From: VRUE01 sp963702705
GTDB lineage: Bacteria; Actinomycetota; Thermoleophilia; Solirubrobacterales; 70-9
Direction: 5' to 3'
DNA: 64,000 bases
Assembly (NCBI GenBank): GCA_963702705.1
Contig: CAVPDR010000002.1
Location: 868,001-932,000 of the forward strand
Below, one piece after another: positions 21,267 to 39,455 of this stretch (its first letter is position 1; each line of letters starts with the position of its first letter). Made by a program: the position numbers and the translations under genes. The notes under the pieces are model-generated. The model was not told the DNA's origin, ran no database searches, and saw only the letters and a list, made by a program, of their open reading frames with translations.

Positions 21267-22451
21267 CTACTCGATGACGTCCGCGACGACTCCCGAGCCA
21301 ACGGTCCGGCCACCCTCGCGGATGGCGAAGCGCAGGCCCTGGTCCATCGCGATCGGCTGGATCAACTCGATCGTCATCTCGACGTTGTCGCCCGGCATCA
21401 CCATCTCGGTCCCCTCGGGGAGGTTGGCGATCCCGGTCACGTCGGTCGTGCGGAAGTAGAACTGGGGCCGGTAGCCCGAGAAGAACGGCGTGTGACGGCC
21501 ACCCTCCTCCTTCTTCAAGCAGTAGACCTCGGCTTTGAACTTGGTGTGCGGCGTGATCGAACCGGGCTTGCAGAGAACCTGCCCGCGCTCGATCTCCTCG
21601 CGCTTGGTACCGCGCAGGAGGGCGCCGATGTTGTCGCCGGCCTGACCCTGGTCGAGGATCTTGCGGAACATCTCGACCCCGGTGACCACGGTCGTGGTCG
21701 TGTCCTTGATGCCGACGATCTCGACCTCGTCGCCGGTGTTGACGATGCCCTGCTCGACGCGGCCGGTGGCAACGGTGCCGCGGCCGGTGATCGAGAAGAT
21801 GTCCTCGATCGGCATCAGGAAGGGCTTGTCGAGCTCGCGAACCGGCTCTGGGATGTAGGAGTCGAGGGCGTCGGCCAGTTCGAAGACCGCCTTCTGCGCC
21901 TCTTCGTCGCCTTCCAGCGCCTTCAGCGCCGAGCCCTTGATGATCGGCGTGTCGTCGCCGGGGAAGTCGTACTCGTCGAGGAGTTCCTTGACCTCCTCCT
22001 CGACCAGCTCGATCAGTTCCTCGTCGTCGACCTGGTCGACCTTGTTGAGGAAGACGACCACGTGCGGGACGTTGACCTGGCGGGCAAGCAGGATGTGCTC
22101 GCGCGTCTGCGGCATCACGCCGTCGGCGGCCGAGACGACCAGGATCGCGCCGTCCATCTGGGCGGCGCCGGTGATCATGTTCTTCACGTAGTCGGCGTGG
22201 CCGGGGCAGTCGACGTGGGCGTAGTGCCGGTTGTCGGTCTGGTACTCGACGTGTGAGGTCGCGATCGTGATCCCGCGCTCCTTCTCCTCCGGAGCGTTGT
22301 CGATCTCGTCGAAGCTTTTCGCCTCGGCGCCGCCCTTCGTGGAGAGGGTCTTGGTGATCGCGGCCGTCAGCGTCGTCTTACCGTGGTCGATGTGACCGAT
22401 CGTGCCGACGTTCACATGCGGCTTATCGCGCTCGAACTTCTCCTTGGACAT
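21267..22451 (-). CDS. tuf: Elongation factor Tu
   Basis: A 394-residue EF-Tu that delivers aminoacyl-tRNA to the ribosome with GTP. The G1 motif GTIGHIDHGKTTLTAA, the switch I and G2 region RGITIATSHVEY, G3 DCPGHADY and G4 NKVDQ are all present; domains 2 and 3 follow (GRGTVATGRVEQG, PQFYFRTTDVTG). It lies just after fusA as in the str operon. No frameshift. Kirromycin-type resistance cannot be judged from here. Confidence 0.98.
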   Translation of the reverse strand: MSKEKFERDKPHVNVGTIGHIDHGKTTLTAAITKTLSTKGGAEAKSFDEIDNAPEEKERGITIATSHVEYQTDNRHYAHVDCPGHADYVKNMITGAAQMDGAILVVSAADGVMPQTREHILLARQVNVPHVVVFLNKVDQVDDEELIELVEEEVKELLDEYDFPGDDTPIIKGSALKALEGDEEAQKAVFELADALDSYIPEPVRELDKPFLMPIEDIFSITGRGTVATGRVEQGIVNTGDEVEIVGIKDTTTTVVTGVEMFRKILDQGQAGDNIGALLRGTKREEIERGQVLCKPGSITPHTKFKAEVYCLKKEEGGRHTPFFSGYRPQFYFRTTDVTGIANLPEGTEMVMPGDNVEMTIELIQPIAMDQGLRFAIREGGRTVGSGVVADVIE

Positions 22452-22593
22452 CTCTCTCCGTTCTACCTTTCGAAGTCGGGTTCTGTCTGCGTTGGCTGAT
22501 TAAGTTTGTGGGCGCTGCTGGGCAGGGCACTTCGCCCTGCCTGCGGGCGAACCTGGGAAATATAGCTAGAACATGGGTGCGGCCCGGTCCCGG

Positions 22594-24708
<2,115 letters not shown>

Positions 24709-24862
24709 GTGTTCCTAAGGTAAGGGTTTGGTCGTGAAACAGGGACGGGACAAAAGCAAGCGATCTGGCAAAGGCCGGGATCGGCGCACGAAAAAGGCCC
24801 TCGCGGGCCCGGCGAAACGAACTTCGAAACGGACTTCGAAAAGACTGCCTGAGCGACGCGCG
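24709..24862. promoter_or_regulatory. Divergent interval between fusA and the membrane-protein gene
   Basis: About 154 bases upstream of fusA (minus strand) and of the + strand membrane-protein/rpsL/rpsG group, so both promoters should be here or close by. Short direct repeats are seen (CTTCGAAACGGACTTCGAAA around 24822-24840). No consensus -35/-10 pair is clear to me. Confidence 0.35.
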
Positions 24863-25741
24863 ATGATAGCAGCGGCGCGGCGGCGCATCGGCGCGGTCCT
24901 CTCGGCAGGCGCCAAGCGCACTCGCCGGGTCGATCGCGCGGTGGCGCGGCGGATCGAGAAGCTGCGACCACGCTTGGCGCGGCTGGCTGCGGCGGCTGCG
25001 CGCCGATGCCGGTCCGACTGGCAAAGGCCCTGGGCAAGCGGCTGCGCCCGGTCGGAGTACTGGTGCTGCGCGTCTTCGCCCGCGGCGAACGATGGCTGCG
25101 CCGTGGGAGCGCCCTCGCGACAAGCGGGGGCGACCCGCGCCAGCGCCGTGCTCACCCCCCAGCGCGCGATCTGCGGAGTGATCGTCGCCTCGGCGCTCTG
25201 CCTGATCGTCTCCCAGTTCGTCGACTTCCGCAGCGTCGAGGTCGGCCAGCCCGGCTACGCGGGGCTGGCGGCTGCCGCCCCGCCAGCGGTCGCGGCGAAG
25301 ACGCCGGTCGACGTCCACTCCTATGCGTTGATCCCGATCGCCCTGCTCGCCGCTGCCTGCGCGGCGACGATGGCTCTGCGCCCCCAACGGCGCGGGCTGG
25401 GCCGCGTCGTCATCGCCCTGGGACTGCTCAGCATCGCCGTGATCCTGCTCGTCGACCTGCCCGCCGGCCTCGACGAGGGCGCCCAGGCGGCGCGCTTTTC
25501 CGGCGCCACGGCGGTGCTCGAAAACGGCTTCTACGCCGAGCTCGCGGCAGCGGCGGGGCTGGTCTTGGGCGGACTGCTCTACTATGCGCGGCCGTGCCGA
25601 ATACGAATCAACTTGTCAGGAAGGGCCGCAAGCGCCCGAAGAAGAAGACGACGACCCCCGGCCTCAAGTCGGGGCAAGGCCGCAAGAAGGCCGTTGCCGC
25701 GCCGCAGCGGCGCGGCGTCTGCACCCGCGTCGCAACCGTAA
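24863..25741 (+). CDS. Predicted multi-pass membrane protein (two compensating frameshifts), unknown function
   Basis: I do not recognise this family. An Arg/Ala-rich basic N-terminal half leads to four hydrophobic segments: AICGVIVASALCLIVSQF, SYALIPIALLAAACAATMAL, LGRVVIALGLLSIAVILLVD and AELAAAAGLVLGGLLYYA. The frame moves near 25,000 and back near 25,125; the middle piece in the other frame (RLAKALGKRLRPVGVLVLRV) continues the basic region naturally. The start at 24863 (MIAAARRRIGAVL) is chosen to leave room for promoters; a TTG or GTG further up is possible. The frame continues beyond the rpsL start to 25741, but the true end is probably near 25,600. It may be co-transcribed with rpsL-rpsG. 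Confidence 0.6.
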   Translation: MIAAARRRIGAVLSAGAKRTRRVDRAVARRIEKLRPRLARLAAAAARRCRSDWQRPWASGCARSEYWCCASSPAANDGCAVGAPSRQAGATRASAVLTPQRAICGVIVASALCLIVSQFVDFRSVEVGQPGYAGLAAAAPPAVAAKTPVDVHSYALIPIALLAAACAATMALRPQRRGLGRVVIALGLLSIAVILLVDLPAGLDEGAQAARFSGATAVLENGFYAELAAAAGLVLGGLLYYARPCRIRINLSGRAASARRRRRRPPASSRGKAARRPLPRRSGAASAPASQP

Positions 25742-25989
25742 CGCCGAAGAAGCCGAACTCGGCTCTGCGCAAGATCGCCCGTGTGCGGCTCACCAACGGG
25801 ATGGAGGTCACGACCTACATCCCCGGCGAGGGCCACAACCTGCAGGAGCACTCCGTGGTGCTGGTCCGGGGTGGTCGCGTCAAGGACCTGCCGGGCGTCC
25901 GCTACAAGGTCGTCCGCGGCACCCTCGACGCCGCCGGCGTCTCCGACCGCAAGCAGGCCCGCTCGCGCTACGGCGTCAAGGCTTCCTGA
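25594..25989 (+). CDS. rpsL: 30S ribosomal protein S12
   Basis: A 131-residue uS12, decoding-centre protein. It starts with GTG at 25594 (VPNTNQLVRKGRKRPKKKTT). Signatures include RRGVCTRVATVTPKKPNSAL, the streptomycin-resistance positions in TPKKPNSALRK and GVRYKVVRG, and the C terminus DRKQARSRYGVKAS. It lies on the + strand, opposite to fusA-tuf. The stop overlaps the rpsG ATG (TGATG). Confidence 0.97.
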   Translation: MPNTNQLVRKGRKRPKKKTTTPGLKSGQGRKKAVAAPQRRGVCTRVATVTPKKPNSALRKIARVRLTNGMEVTTYIPGEGHNLQEHSVVLVRGGRVKDLPGVRYKVVRGTLDAAGVSDRKQARSRYGVKAS

Positions 25990-26458
25990 TGCCGCGCCGA
26001 TCCGCAGCACGATCCGACCGGTCGAGCCCGACGCGCGCTTTCGCAACCGGCTCGTCCAGCAGCTGATCAACAAGGTGATGAGCGACGGCAAGAAGCAGCT
26101 TGCCGAGCGGATCGTCTACGACGCGCTGGCGATCGTCGGCGAGCGCTCGGGCGAGGACGCGATCGAGACGCTCGAGGCCGCGATCAAGCAACTTACCCCG
26201 GTGCTCGAGGTTCGCTCCCGCCGCGTCGGCGGCGCGACCTACCAGGTGCCGGTCGAGGTCCCCGCCCGCCGCGCCCGCACCCTCGCGATCCGCTGGCTGG
26301 TCGACTACGCCCGCAACCGCCGCGAGTACTCGATGGCCGAGCGGCTTGCGGGCGAGATCCTCGACGCTACTCAGCAGCAGGGCAGCGCCTGGAAGCGCAA
26401 GGACGACATCTACCGCATGGCCCAGGCCAACAAGGCGTTCGCTCATTACCGCTGGTAG
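25989..26458 (+). CDS. rpsG: 30S ribosomal protein S7 (frameshift within the first codons)
   Basis: uS7, assembly nucleator of the 30S head. The ATG at 25989 overlaps the rpsL stop and reads MPRR; after that the frame must move by one base near 26002 to give IRSTIRPVEPDARFRNRLVQ, INKVMSDGKKQLAERIVYDA and RRVGGATYQVPVEVPARRAR, ending FAHYRW. The correct frame has no conserved start of its own, so the shift is treated as a sequence error. Palindromic repeat C begins at the base after the stop. Confidence 0.94.
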
Positions 26459-26557
26459 GAAGGGTCGGGGGATACCCCCTCGCCCGTCCAATCGTCGGCC
26501 TAATTAGGCCGACGATTTGAGTATCCGCCCGGTCGAGGGGGTATCCCCCGACCCTTC
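26459..26557. repeat. Nested palindromic repeat, subfamily 1, copy C
   Basis: A perfect 24-bp inverted repeat (26459-26482 with 26534-26557) with an inner hairpin AATCGTCGGCCT-AATT-AGGCCGACGATT (26490-26517) and the constant TTTGAGTATCCGCC. It begins right after the rpsG stop and may terminate the rpsL-rpsG transcript. Inner stem bases differ from copies A and B in paired fashion. Confidence 0.9.
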
Positions 26558-26579
26558 TCGAACCGCAATGATCTCCGGC

Positions 26580-27061
26580 ATGAGCCGACCGATACTTGCG
26601 GTCGACATCGACGGGGTGATCAGCTTGTTCGGGGCCGAGGAGAAGCCGGATCGCGCTTTTACCAAGCTTGAGCTGGTCGATGGGGTGCCTCATTTGATCT
26701 CGCTGCCTTGCGGTGAGCGGCTGGTGCGGCTGAGCGAGCACTTCGAGCTGGTCTGGGCCAGTGGCTGGGAGGACAAAGCGAACTTCTATCTGCCCTCGCT
26801 GCTTGGGCTGCCGGAGCTGCCGCATGTGAGCTTCGATGGCGCGGTCGCGGCCGGTGGCGGCGCACTGGAAGCTCGGGCCGCTCGAGGAGTACGGGCAGGG
26901 GCGGGCGATGGCCTGGATCGACGACAACTTCGACGAGAGCTGTTACGAGTGGGCGGAGCGGCGGGAGCAGCCGACCCTGCTCGTCCCGACCGAAACCCAC
27001 CTCGGCCTCGAGGAGGCCCACGTCGAGGCCTTGCGGCCAGTGGGCCCTGTCTCTACACTGA
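26580..27061 (+). CDS. HAD-like hydrolase, small (two frameshifts)
   Basis: About 160 residues. The N terminus MSRPILAVDIDGVISLFGAE has the first HAD motif (DxDG), and SEHFELVWASGWEDKANFYL carries the second-motif region typical of small bacterial HAD-like proteins. After a frame change near 26,850 the protein continues HWKLGPLEEYGQGRAMAWID with DDNFDE, the last HAD acidic motif. A second change near 27,040 gives GQWALSLH and a TGA at 27059-27061. The substrate is unknown. Start chosen at the Met directly before RPILAVDID; another lies four codons upstream. Confidence 0.7.
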
Positions 27062-27066
27062 CGCCG

Positions 27067-27414
27067 ATGCACGGCTTCTGGCCAATCTTCTTCCTGCTCG
27101 TCGTGCTGAAGATCCCCGTCTTCGCCTCCCTGGCCCTGATCTGGTGGGCAAGCAGAGAACCCGAGCCCGAAGGCGCAGCCGAGGACTCCGACGGCGGCTT
27201 CAAACGCCGGAACCCTCGAGCCAAAGCTCCCCCGCGGCCCACGCCGAGGACCTCACGGTGGCGGTGCGCGGCGATCAGGAGGGGCCGGGGTGCCCCTCTC
27301 GGGCAGCGGCGTCCTGCTCCGTTCACATCCGGCAGCAGGTCCACGTCGACCTCGATGGGAGACCACGTCCGCCCAGGCGGAAACCCGCGAGCGACCGAGG
27401 AGGGGCACCGCTGA
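27067..27414 (+). CDS. Small single-span membrane protein, unknown function (3' end uncertain)
   Basis: The N terminus MHGFWPIFFLLVVLKIPVFA plus SLALIWWASREPEPE is one transmembrane segment followed by an acidic linker (EGAAEDSDGG) and a basic Pro/Arg-rich tail. I believe similar small proteins occur in related soil actinobacteria, but I cannot name the family. Around 27,235 a frame change would give a smoother tail (GPRRGPHGGGARR). Beyond 27,290 the sequence is part of a GTGCCCCTC/GAGGGGCAC imperfect palindrome and probably not natural coding. The start lies six bases after the HAD gene. Confidence 0.5.
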   Translation: MHGFWPIFFLLVVLKIPVFASLALIWWASREPEPEGAAEDSDGGFKRRNPRAKAPPRPTPRTSRWRCAAIRRGRGAPLGQRRPAPFTSGSRSTSTSMGDHVRPGGNPRATEEGHR

Positions 27415-27439
27415 CGGCGTGGTCTCCCTCCAGCGCTGG

Positions 27440-28767
27440 TCAGACCCGCTGCGCGGCCCGCTTCCGCTCGCGCCTGATCTCCCGCAGATAAGGCTGGAAG
27501 TCGACCTGGATCGTGTGCCGCTTAGAGGCGACGTAGCGCTTCCTCATCTTCTTTTCCGCCTCGTCGATCTCGGCTCGCATCGTCGCTCGGCGAGGGCAGC
27601 GTCCCGCGCCCGCTGAGCAGGTCGGCGACCCACTCCGCCTGCGCCTCGGCCAGCGGCATGATCGCGCCCGAGCGGCTGGATGAAGCCGATGAAGTAGAGG
27701 CCCGGGTGCTCGGGCGAGACGACCCGCCGGTAGAGCGGCAGCCGGTTGTCGGCTGCCGAGACCAGCTTCTCGTCGAAGAACGGGAAGGTGATCTTGTAGC
27801 CGGTGCAGTAGACGACGAGGTCGATCTCCTCCTCGCTGCCGTCGACGAAGCGGACCGTGCGGCCGCCGCTGAAGCGGTCGATGTTGGGCTTGACCGCGAT
27901 GTCGCCGTGGCCGAGCCGCGAGAGCAGCTCGGCGGAGACGGTCGGGTGCGCCTCGAGCAGCTTGTGGTCGGGCTCGGGCAGGCCGTAGGCGGTCATGTCG
28001 CCGGCGGTCAGCCCCAGCATCCGGCCCAAGACGAAGCGCTGCACCGGGAGCGGCATCATGCGTCAGCAGCTTCGAGGCCGCCTCGTCGGTCGGCTTGCCG
28101 TTCAGGTACTTGGGCATGACGTAGGCGCCGCGGCGCATCGCCAGGAAGGTCTTCTCGGCGATCCGCGAGGACTCGACCGCGATGTCGGTGGCCGAGTTGC
28201 CGATCCCCAGCACCAGCACCCGCTTGTCGCGCAGCACCTCGGGCTCGCGGTAGTGGTGGACGTGGATCTGCTCGCCCTCGAACTCCTCGGCGCCCGGGAA
28301 CGGCCGGCTCGGGCCAGCGCGGGTCCCAGTGGTGGCCGTTGGCGACGAGCACCGCGCGGTAGCGATGCGCCTCGCTCTCGCCGTCGGCGTCCTCGACCGT
28401 GACCTCCCACTCGCCGTCGACCGGCACGACGCTCATGACCTCGGTGCGAAAGCGGATCTTCTCGCGCAGGCCGAAGTGGTCGACGTAGTCGTCGAAGTAG
28501 CGGGCGATCTGGAAGTGGTTCGGGTAGTCCGGATAGTCGTCCGGCATCGGGAAGGTCCTGTAGGCCATCAACCCGCGCGAGGTGTTGATGTGCAGCGAGC
28601 GGTAGGCCGACGACATCCCGTTGTCGTTTTCGTAGCGCCAGTTGCCGCCGACCTCGAGCCCTTCTCGAAGCAGTCGAACGGCGATCCCCGCGCGCATTGA
28701 GCACCTGGCAGGCGGCGATGCCGGAGGACCCGGCGCCGATCACGCAGACCTTCTGGGCAGCGGCCAT
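27440..28767 (-). CDS. Flavin-containing monooxygenase family FAD/NADPH oxidoreductase (several frameshifts)
   Basis: The start at 28767 gives MAAAQKVCVIGAGSSGIAAC, an FAD-binding GxGxxG motif. Successive pieces in other frames complete a typical FMO: LEVGGNWRYENDNGMSSAYR, SRGLMAYRTFPMPDDYPDYP (FMO identifying region), then LRDKRVLVLGIGNSATDIAV (NADPH-binding GxGxSxxD), DLVVYCTGYKITFPFFDEKL and PGLYFIGFIQPLG. The C terminus RKRYVASKRHTIQVDFQPYL ends at 27440. At least five frame changes are needed within 1.3 kb, with no loss of conserved segments, so the gene is probably whole. It would oxygenate a soft nucleophile or ketone; the substrate is unknown. Confidence 0.85.
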
Positions 28768-28879
28768 GGCTGAAATCTACAGGGGGTGAGGAGGTTCACC
28801 CCTGGGGTCCGTAGAGAGAAACGGCGATCGATTCGAAGCTTGGTCCATCGGATCAACAACCCAACGAAAGGAACCTCCG

Positions 28880-29530
28880 ATGACCAGCAAGACCCGCTCA
28901 TTCCGTCCCTCCCCCGCCCTCGTGATCGCCTGCATCGCGCTGTTCGCCGCCCTCACCGGCAGCGCCATCGCCGCCGGCGTCGGCAAGAACACGGTGCGCT
29001 CGCCGCAGATCGTCGACGGCACGATCCGCACGGTCGACCTCCGCGACAACGCGGTCGCCGCCGGCAAGATCGCCCCCGACGCGGTCGACACGACCGAGAT
29101 CGCCGAAAACGGCGTCGAGTCCTCCGACGTCGCGCCGGACACACTCACGGCCGCCGACCTGGGCCCGGCCTCGGTCACCTCCTCGGAGGTAGCCGACCAG
29201 TCCCTGACCGCGAACGACCTCGGCCCCGAACTCGGTCGGCTCGAGCGAGCTGCAGGCCGGCTCCGTCCGCGCCTCCGAGCTCGGCACGATCATCCAGGTC
29301 TCAAACAGCACCGCGATCGCCGCCGGCGCCAACGGCGGCGTCACGCGCCAACTGCCCGGCCGGCACGACCGTGATCAGCGGTGGCGCCCAGCCCAGCCAT
29401 CTTCGGAGTCGAGATGACCTCGACCCTCCGCAGCGGCAACGGCTGGCTCTACCAAGCGAAAAACAAAACCGGCAGCGACCAGCACCATCACCGCATTCGC
29501 CTACTGCCTATCGGCGGCAGCAGTAACTGA
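28880..29530 (+). CDS. Secreted or surface repeat protein (frameshifted), unknown function
   Basis: Begins MTSKTRSFRPSPALVIACIA with an N-terminal hydrophobic helix (LVIACIALFAALTGSAIAAG) that acts as a signal or anchor. A run of short repeats follows, of the form xxLxxxSVxSxxIxDGTI (for example VRSPQIVDGTIRTVDLRDNA and LTAADLGPASVTSSEVADQS), suggesting a stacked or helical repeat. The C-terminal part (VSNSTAIAAGANGG, then MTSTLRSGNGWLYQAKNKTG) lies in other frames, with changes near 29,240, 29,345 and 29,480. The end is set at a TGA at 29528-29530; a TAA at 29524-29526 in another frame is an alternative. A good ribosome-binding site (AAAGGAACC) precedes the ATG. Confidence 0.6.
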
Positions 29531-29709
29531 ACCACGCAGATCTCAGCGGCCCAAGCGGCCCGGGCGATCGCTCGCGACTGCTTCGAATTCCCATCTGCGA
29601 AAGATGCAGTTGCAGCCGTCGGCCGGAGGTCGGAGCAGCCGGAGTGCCCCTCTGCGCAGCGGCGTCATGTTTTTCGCACAGCCCACTCAGCGAGCAACGC
29701 TGCGCCCGG

Positions 29710-29749
29710 CGAAAAACCCAGCAAGCGGGAGGGGCACCCGGCCCCTCCC
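29710..29749 (-). terminator. Rho-independent-type terminator after rpoC
   Basis: On the minus strand, seven bases past the rpoC stop, GGGAGGGGC pairs with GCCCCTCCC (29727-29749), and a T5 run follows (A5 at 29712-29716 on the + strand) after a short spacer. This would end the rpoBC transcript. A looser GTTTTTCGC/GCGAAAAAC pair follows further on. Confidence 0.65.
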
Positions 29750-29755
29750 CCGCAA

Positions 29756-37392
<7,637 letters not shown>

Positions 37393-37548
37393 GACGGGCG
37401 ACTCCTCAGAAGGTCAGAGGGACGTTAGGGACAGCGCAGATATTGGGCAGGGAACTCAACTGGGCGCGACCGCGAAAAATAACACACGGCCGCGCTCGAC
37501 CGCAAACTTGGCTCCCTGCCTAGGATCCAAGCGCGGACGTTGCGAGCT

Positions 37549-37941
37549 TTACTTGAGCTCGACCGTGGCGCCGGCCTCCTCGAGCTCGGCCTTCAGCTTG
37601 TCGGCCTCCTCGCGATCGACGCCCTCCTTGATCGCCTTCGGGGCCTCGTCGACCATCGCCTTGGCCTCTTTCAGGCCGAGTCCGGTGGCGGCGCGCACGA
37701 CCTTGATCACGGGGACCTTCTGGCCGCCGACCTCGGTCAGCACGACGTCGACGGTCGAGGACTCCTCCTCGCCACCGCCACCATCGGCGGGGGCGCCGGC
37801 AGCGGCCGGGGCCGCGGCGGCGACAGCGGTCGCGGAGACGCCGAACTCCTCCTCCAGAGCTTTGATCCGCTCGGAGAGCTCGAGCACCGAGATGCTCTTC
37901 AGCTCCTCGATCCAGTCCTCGGTTGAAATCTTGGTAGCCAT
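37549..37941 (-). CDS. rplL: 50S ribosomal protein L7/L12
   Basis: A 130-residue bL12 stalk protein that recruits translation GTPases. The N-terminal dimerisation domain (TEDWIEELKSISVLELSERI), an Ala/Gly/Pro hinge (VAAAAPAAAGAPADGGG) and the C-terminal domain (GGQKVPVIKVVRAATGLGLK, AKAMVDEAPKAIKEGV) are ordinary. It starts one base after the rplJ end. A 156-base gap to rpoB follows. Confidence 0.98.
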   Translation of the reverse strand: MATKISTEDWIEELKSISVLELSERIKALEEEFGVSATAVAAAAPAAAGAPADGGGGEEESSTVDVVLTEVGGQKVPVIKVVRAATGLGLKEAKAMVDEAPKAIKEGVDREEADKLKAELEEAGATVELK

Positions 37942-38601
37942 CTACTCCTCTTCCTTGCTCGCGTCGTCGTTTGAAGTCGTGTCCTCAGAAGTCTCATCGG
38001 CGGCCTCATCGGTCGCCTCGTCAGCATTTGCCTCGGCGGTGGCAGGCTCCTCAACTTCAGCCTCCGTGGTCGGGGCCTCCCCGGTCACCAAGCCCTGGTC
38101 GGCGATCTGGCCGAGCTGGGAGGCCAGGCCCTGGATCATCGAGCCGAGCCCGCGGACCAGGCCGGTCAGCGGGCTGGCGACGACGCCGGCGAACTGGCCG
38201 ATCAGCACTTCGCGGCCGGGCAGCTTGGCGATCGCCTTGAAGCGGTCCTCATCGAGGGTGAGGCCTTCCATGAAGCCGCCCTTGAAGGCGAGCACGTCGT
38301 GCTCTTTGCTGAAGCTCGAGATCGTCTTCGCCGCCTGGGCGGTATCGCCGCGGACGAAGGTAAGGGCGGTCGGGCCCTTGAGCAGCTCGTCGAGGCGCTC
38401 CTCGCCGGCTTTGCCGGCGGCGATTTTGGTCAGCCGGTTCTTGACGATGCGGAAGCTGGCGTCGGACTCGCGCAGCTTGGCCCGCAATTCAGCCGCCTGG
38501 GGGACGCTGATCCCCCTGTAGTCGACCGCGAAAATCGCCTCAGATGCCTCGATCTGGGCGGCGATCTCCTCGATTGTGGCTGACTTCTCGTCTCGGTTCA
38601 T
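37942..38601 (-). CDS. rplJ: 50S ribosomal protein L10 with an acidic C-terminal tail
   Basis: A 219-residue uL10, base of the stalk, binding L12 dimers and autoregulating through its leader RNA. IFAVDYRGISVPQAAELRAK, NRLTKIAAGKAGEERLDELL and KGGFMEGLTLDEDRFKAIAK are family-like. After the L12-binding helix (LVRGLGSMIQGLASQLGQIA) about 45 residues of Glu/Ala/Thr/Asp-rich tail follow, similar in style to the tails of S5 and L5 here. It sits directly upstream of rplL. Confidence 0.97.
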   Translation of the reverse strand: MNRDEKSATIEEIAAQIEASEAIFAVDYRGISVPQAAELRAKLRESDASFRIVKNRLTKIAAGKAGEERLDELLKGPTALTFVRGDTAQAAKTISSFSKEHDVLAFKGGFMEGLTLDEDRFKAIAKLPGREVLIGQFAGVVASPLTGLVRGLGSMIQGLASQLGQIADQGLVTGEAPTTEAEVEEPATAEANADEATDEAADETSEDTTSNDDASKEEE

Positions 38602-38614
38602 GTCTCACCTGCAC

Positions 38615-38700
38615 CGGACTTCTGATGCCGATGGGCCTGAAACGTCCATGCGTTGGACGGCTGAGGCCCGTCGGCGGCTGCCGGTGGTCTCGGGTAGCGG
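38615..38700 (-). ncRNA. L10 leader-type autoregulatory RNA structure upstream of rplJ
   Basis: In the 108-base gap before rplJ the minus strand can fold with CCGACGGGCCT (38674-38664) pairing AGGCCCATCGG (38638-38628, one G-U). This encloses a hairpin CGTCCA-ACGCA-TGGACG (38659-38643). An unpaired CCGAGACCACCGGC segment lies just upstream. This layout, position and asymmetry are those of the L10(L12)4-binding leader that controls rplJL translation in many bacteria. Confidence 0.6.
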
Positions 38701-38709
38701 CGGGGGAGT

Positions 38710-39453
38710 TTAGGCGGTTACCGGTTCCTCTGCTGCCTGGGGAGCGGCGTCGGCGTCGCGGGCGCCGACCTTGGAGGCGTCGACCCGGATTCCCGGGCCC
38801 ATCGTCGTGCTCAGCGTGCAGGAGACGATGTAGCGGCCCTTTGCCGCCGAGGGCTTGGCGCGGACGATCTCCTCCATCACCACGGTGAAGTTGTCCAGCA
38901 GCTTGTCCGCCTCGAGACTGGCCTTGCCGATCGCCATGTGGACGATCGCCTGGCGGTCGGTGCGGTACTCGACCTTGCCCGCCTTCGACTCGGTGACCGC
39001 TTTCTCGACGTCGTCGGTGACCGTGCCGACCTTCGGGTTGGGCATCTTGCCCTGGGGGCCGAGGACGCGGCCGAGCTTGCCGACCGTTCCCATCATCTGG
39101 GGGGTGGCGATCGCCACGTCGAAGTCGGTCCAGCCCTCCTCCTCGACTTTCTTCGCCAGATCGTCGCCGCCGACGAAGTCGGCTCCGGCCGCCTCGGCGT
39201 CGCGGGCCTGCTGGCCCTGGGCGAAGACGGCGACGGTGACGTCCTTGCCGAGACCGTGGGGCAGCGCCAGGGTGCCGCGCAGCTGCTCCTCGGCGTGGCG
39301 GACGTTGACCCCGAGCAGCACGTGCAGCTCGACCGTCTCGTCGAAGTTGGCGCTGGCGGTCTCCTTGAGCAGGGCGATCGCCTCCGCCGGCGGGTAGGCA
39401 TGCTCGCGCTCGATTTTGCCGAGCTGCTTGCGGTATCGCTTGCCGTGGGCCAT
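38710..39453 (-). CDS. rplA: 50S ribosomal protein L1
   Basis: A 247-residue uL1 of the L1 stalk, which moves E-site tRNA and often represses its own operon. MAHGKRYRKQLGKIEREHAY, MGTVGKLGRVLGPQGKMPNP (the RGPQGxMPNP motif) and SCTLSTTMGPGIRVDASKV are signatures. It follows rplK by two bases. Ordinary length apart from a short Ala-rich end. Confidence 0.98.
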   Translation of the reverse strand: MAHGKRYRKQLGKIEREHAYPPAEAIALLKETASANFDETVELHVLLGVNVRHAEEQLRGTLALPHGLGKDVTVAVFAQGQQARDAEAAGADFVGGDDLAKKVEEEGWTDFDVAIATPQMMGTVGKLGRVLGPQGKMPNPKVGTVTDDVEKAVTESKAGKVEYRTDRQAIVHMAIGKASLEADKLLDNFTVVMEEIVRAKPSAAKGRYIVSCTLSTTMGPGIRVDASKVGARDADAAPQAAEEPVTA

Positions 39454-39455
39454 GG

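Noticed and set aside
27290..27616. Gene in the frame following the small membrane protein
   Set aside because: The frame crosses an imperfect GTGCCCCTC/GAGGGGCAC palindrome and the antisense of the monooxygenase end; no start or family signal.
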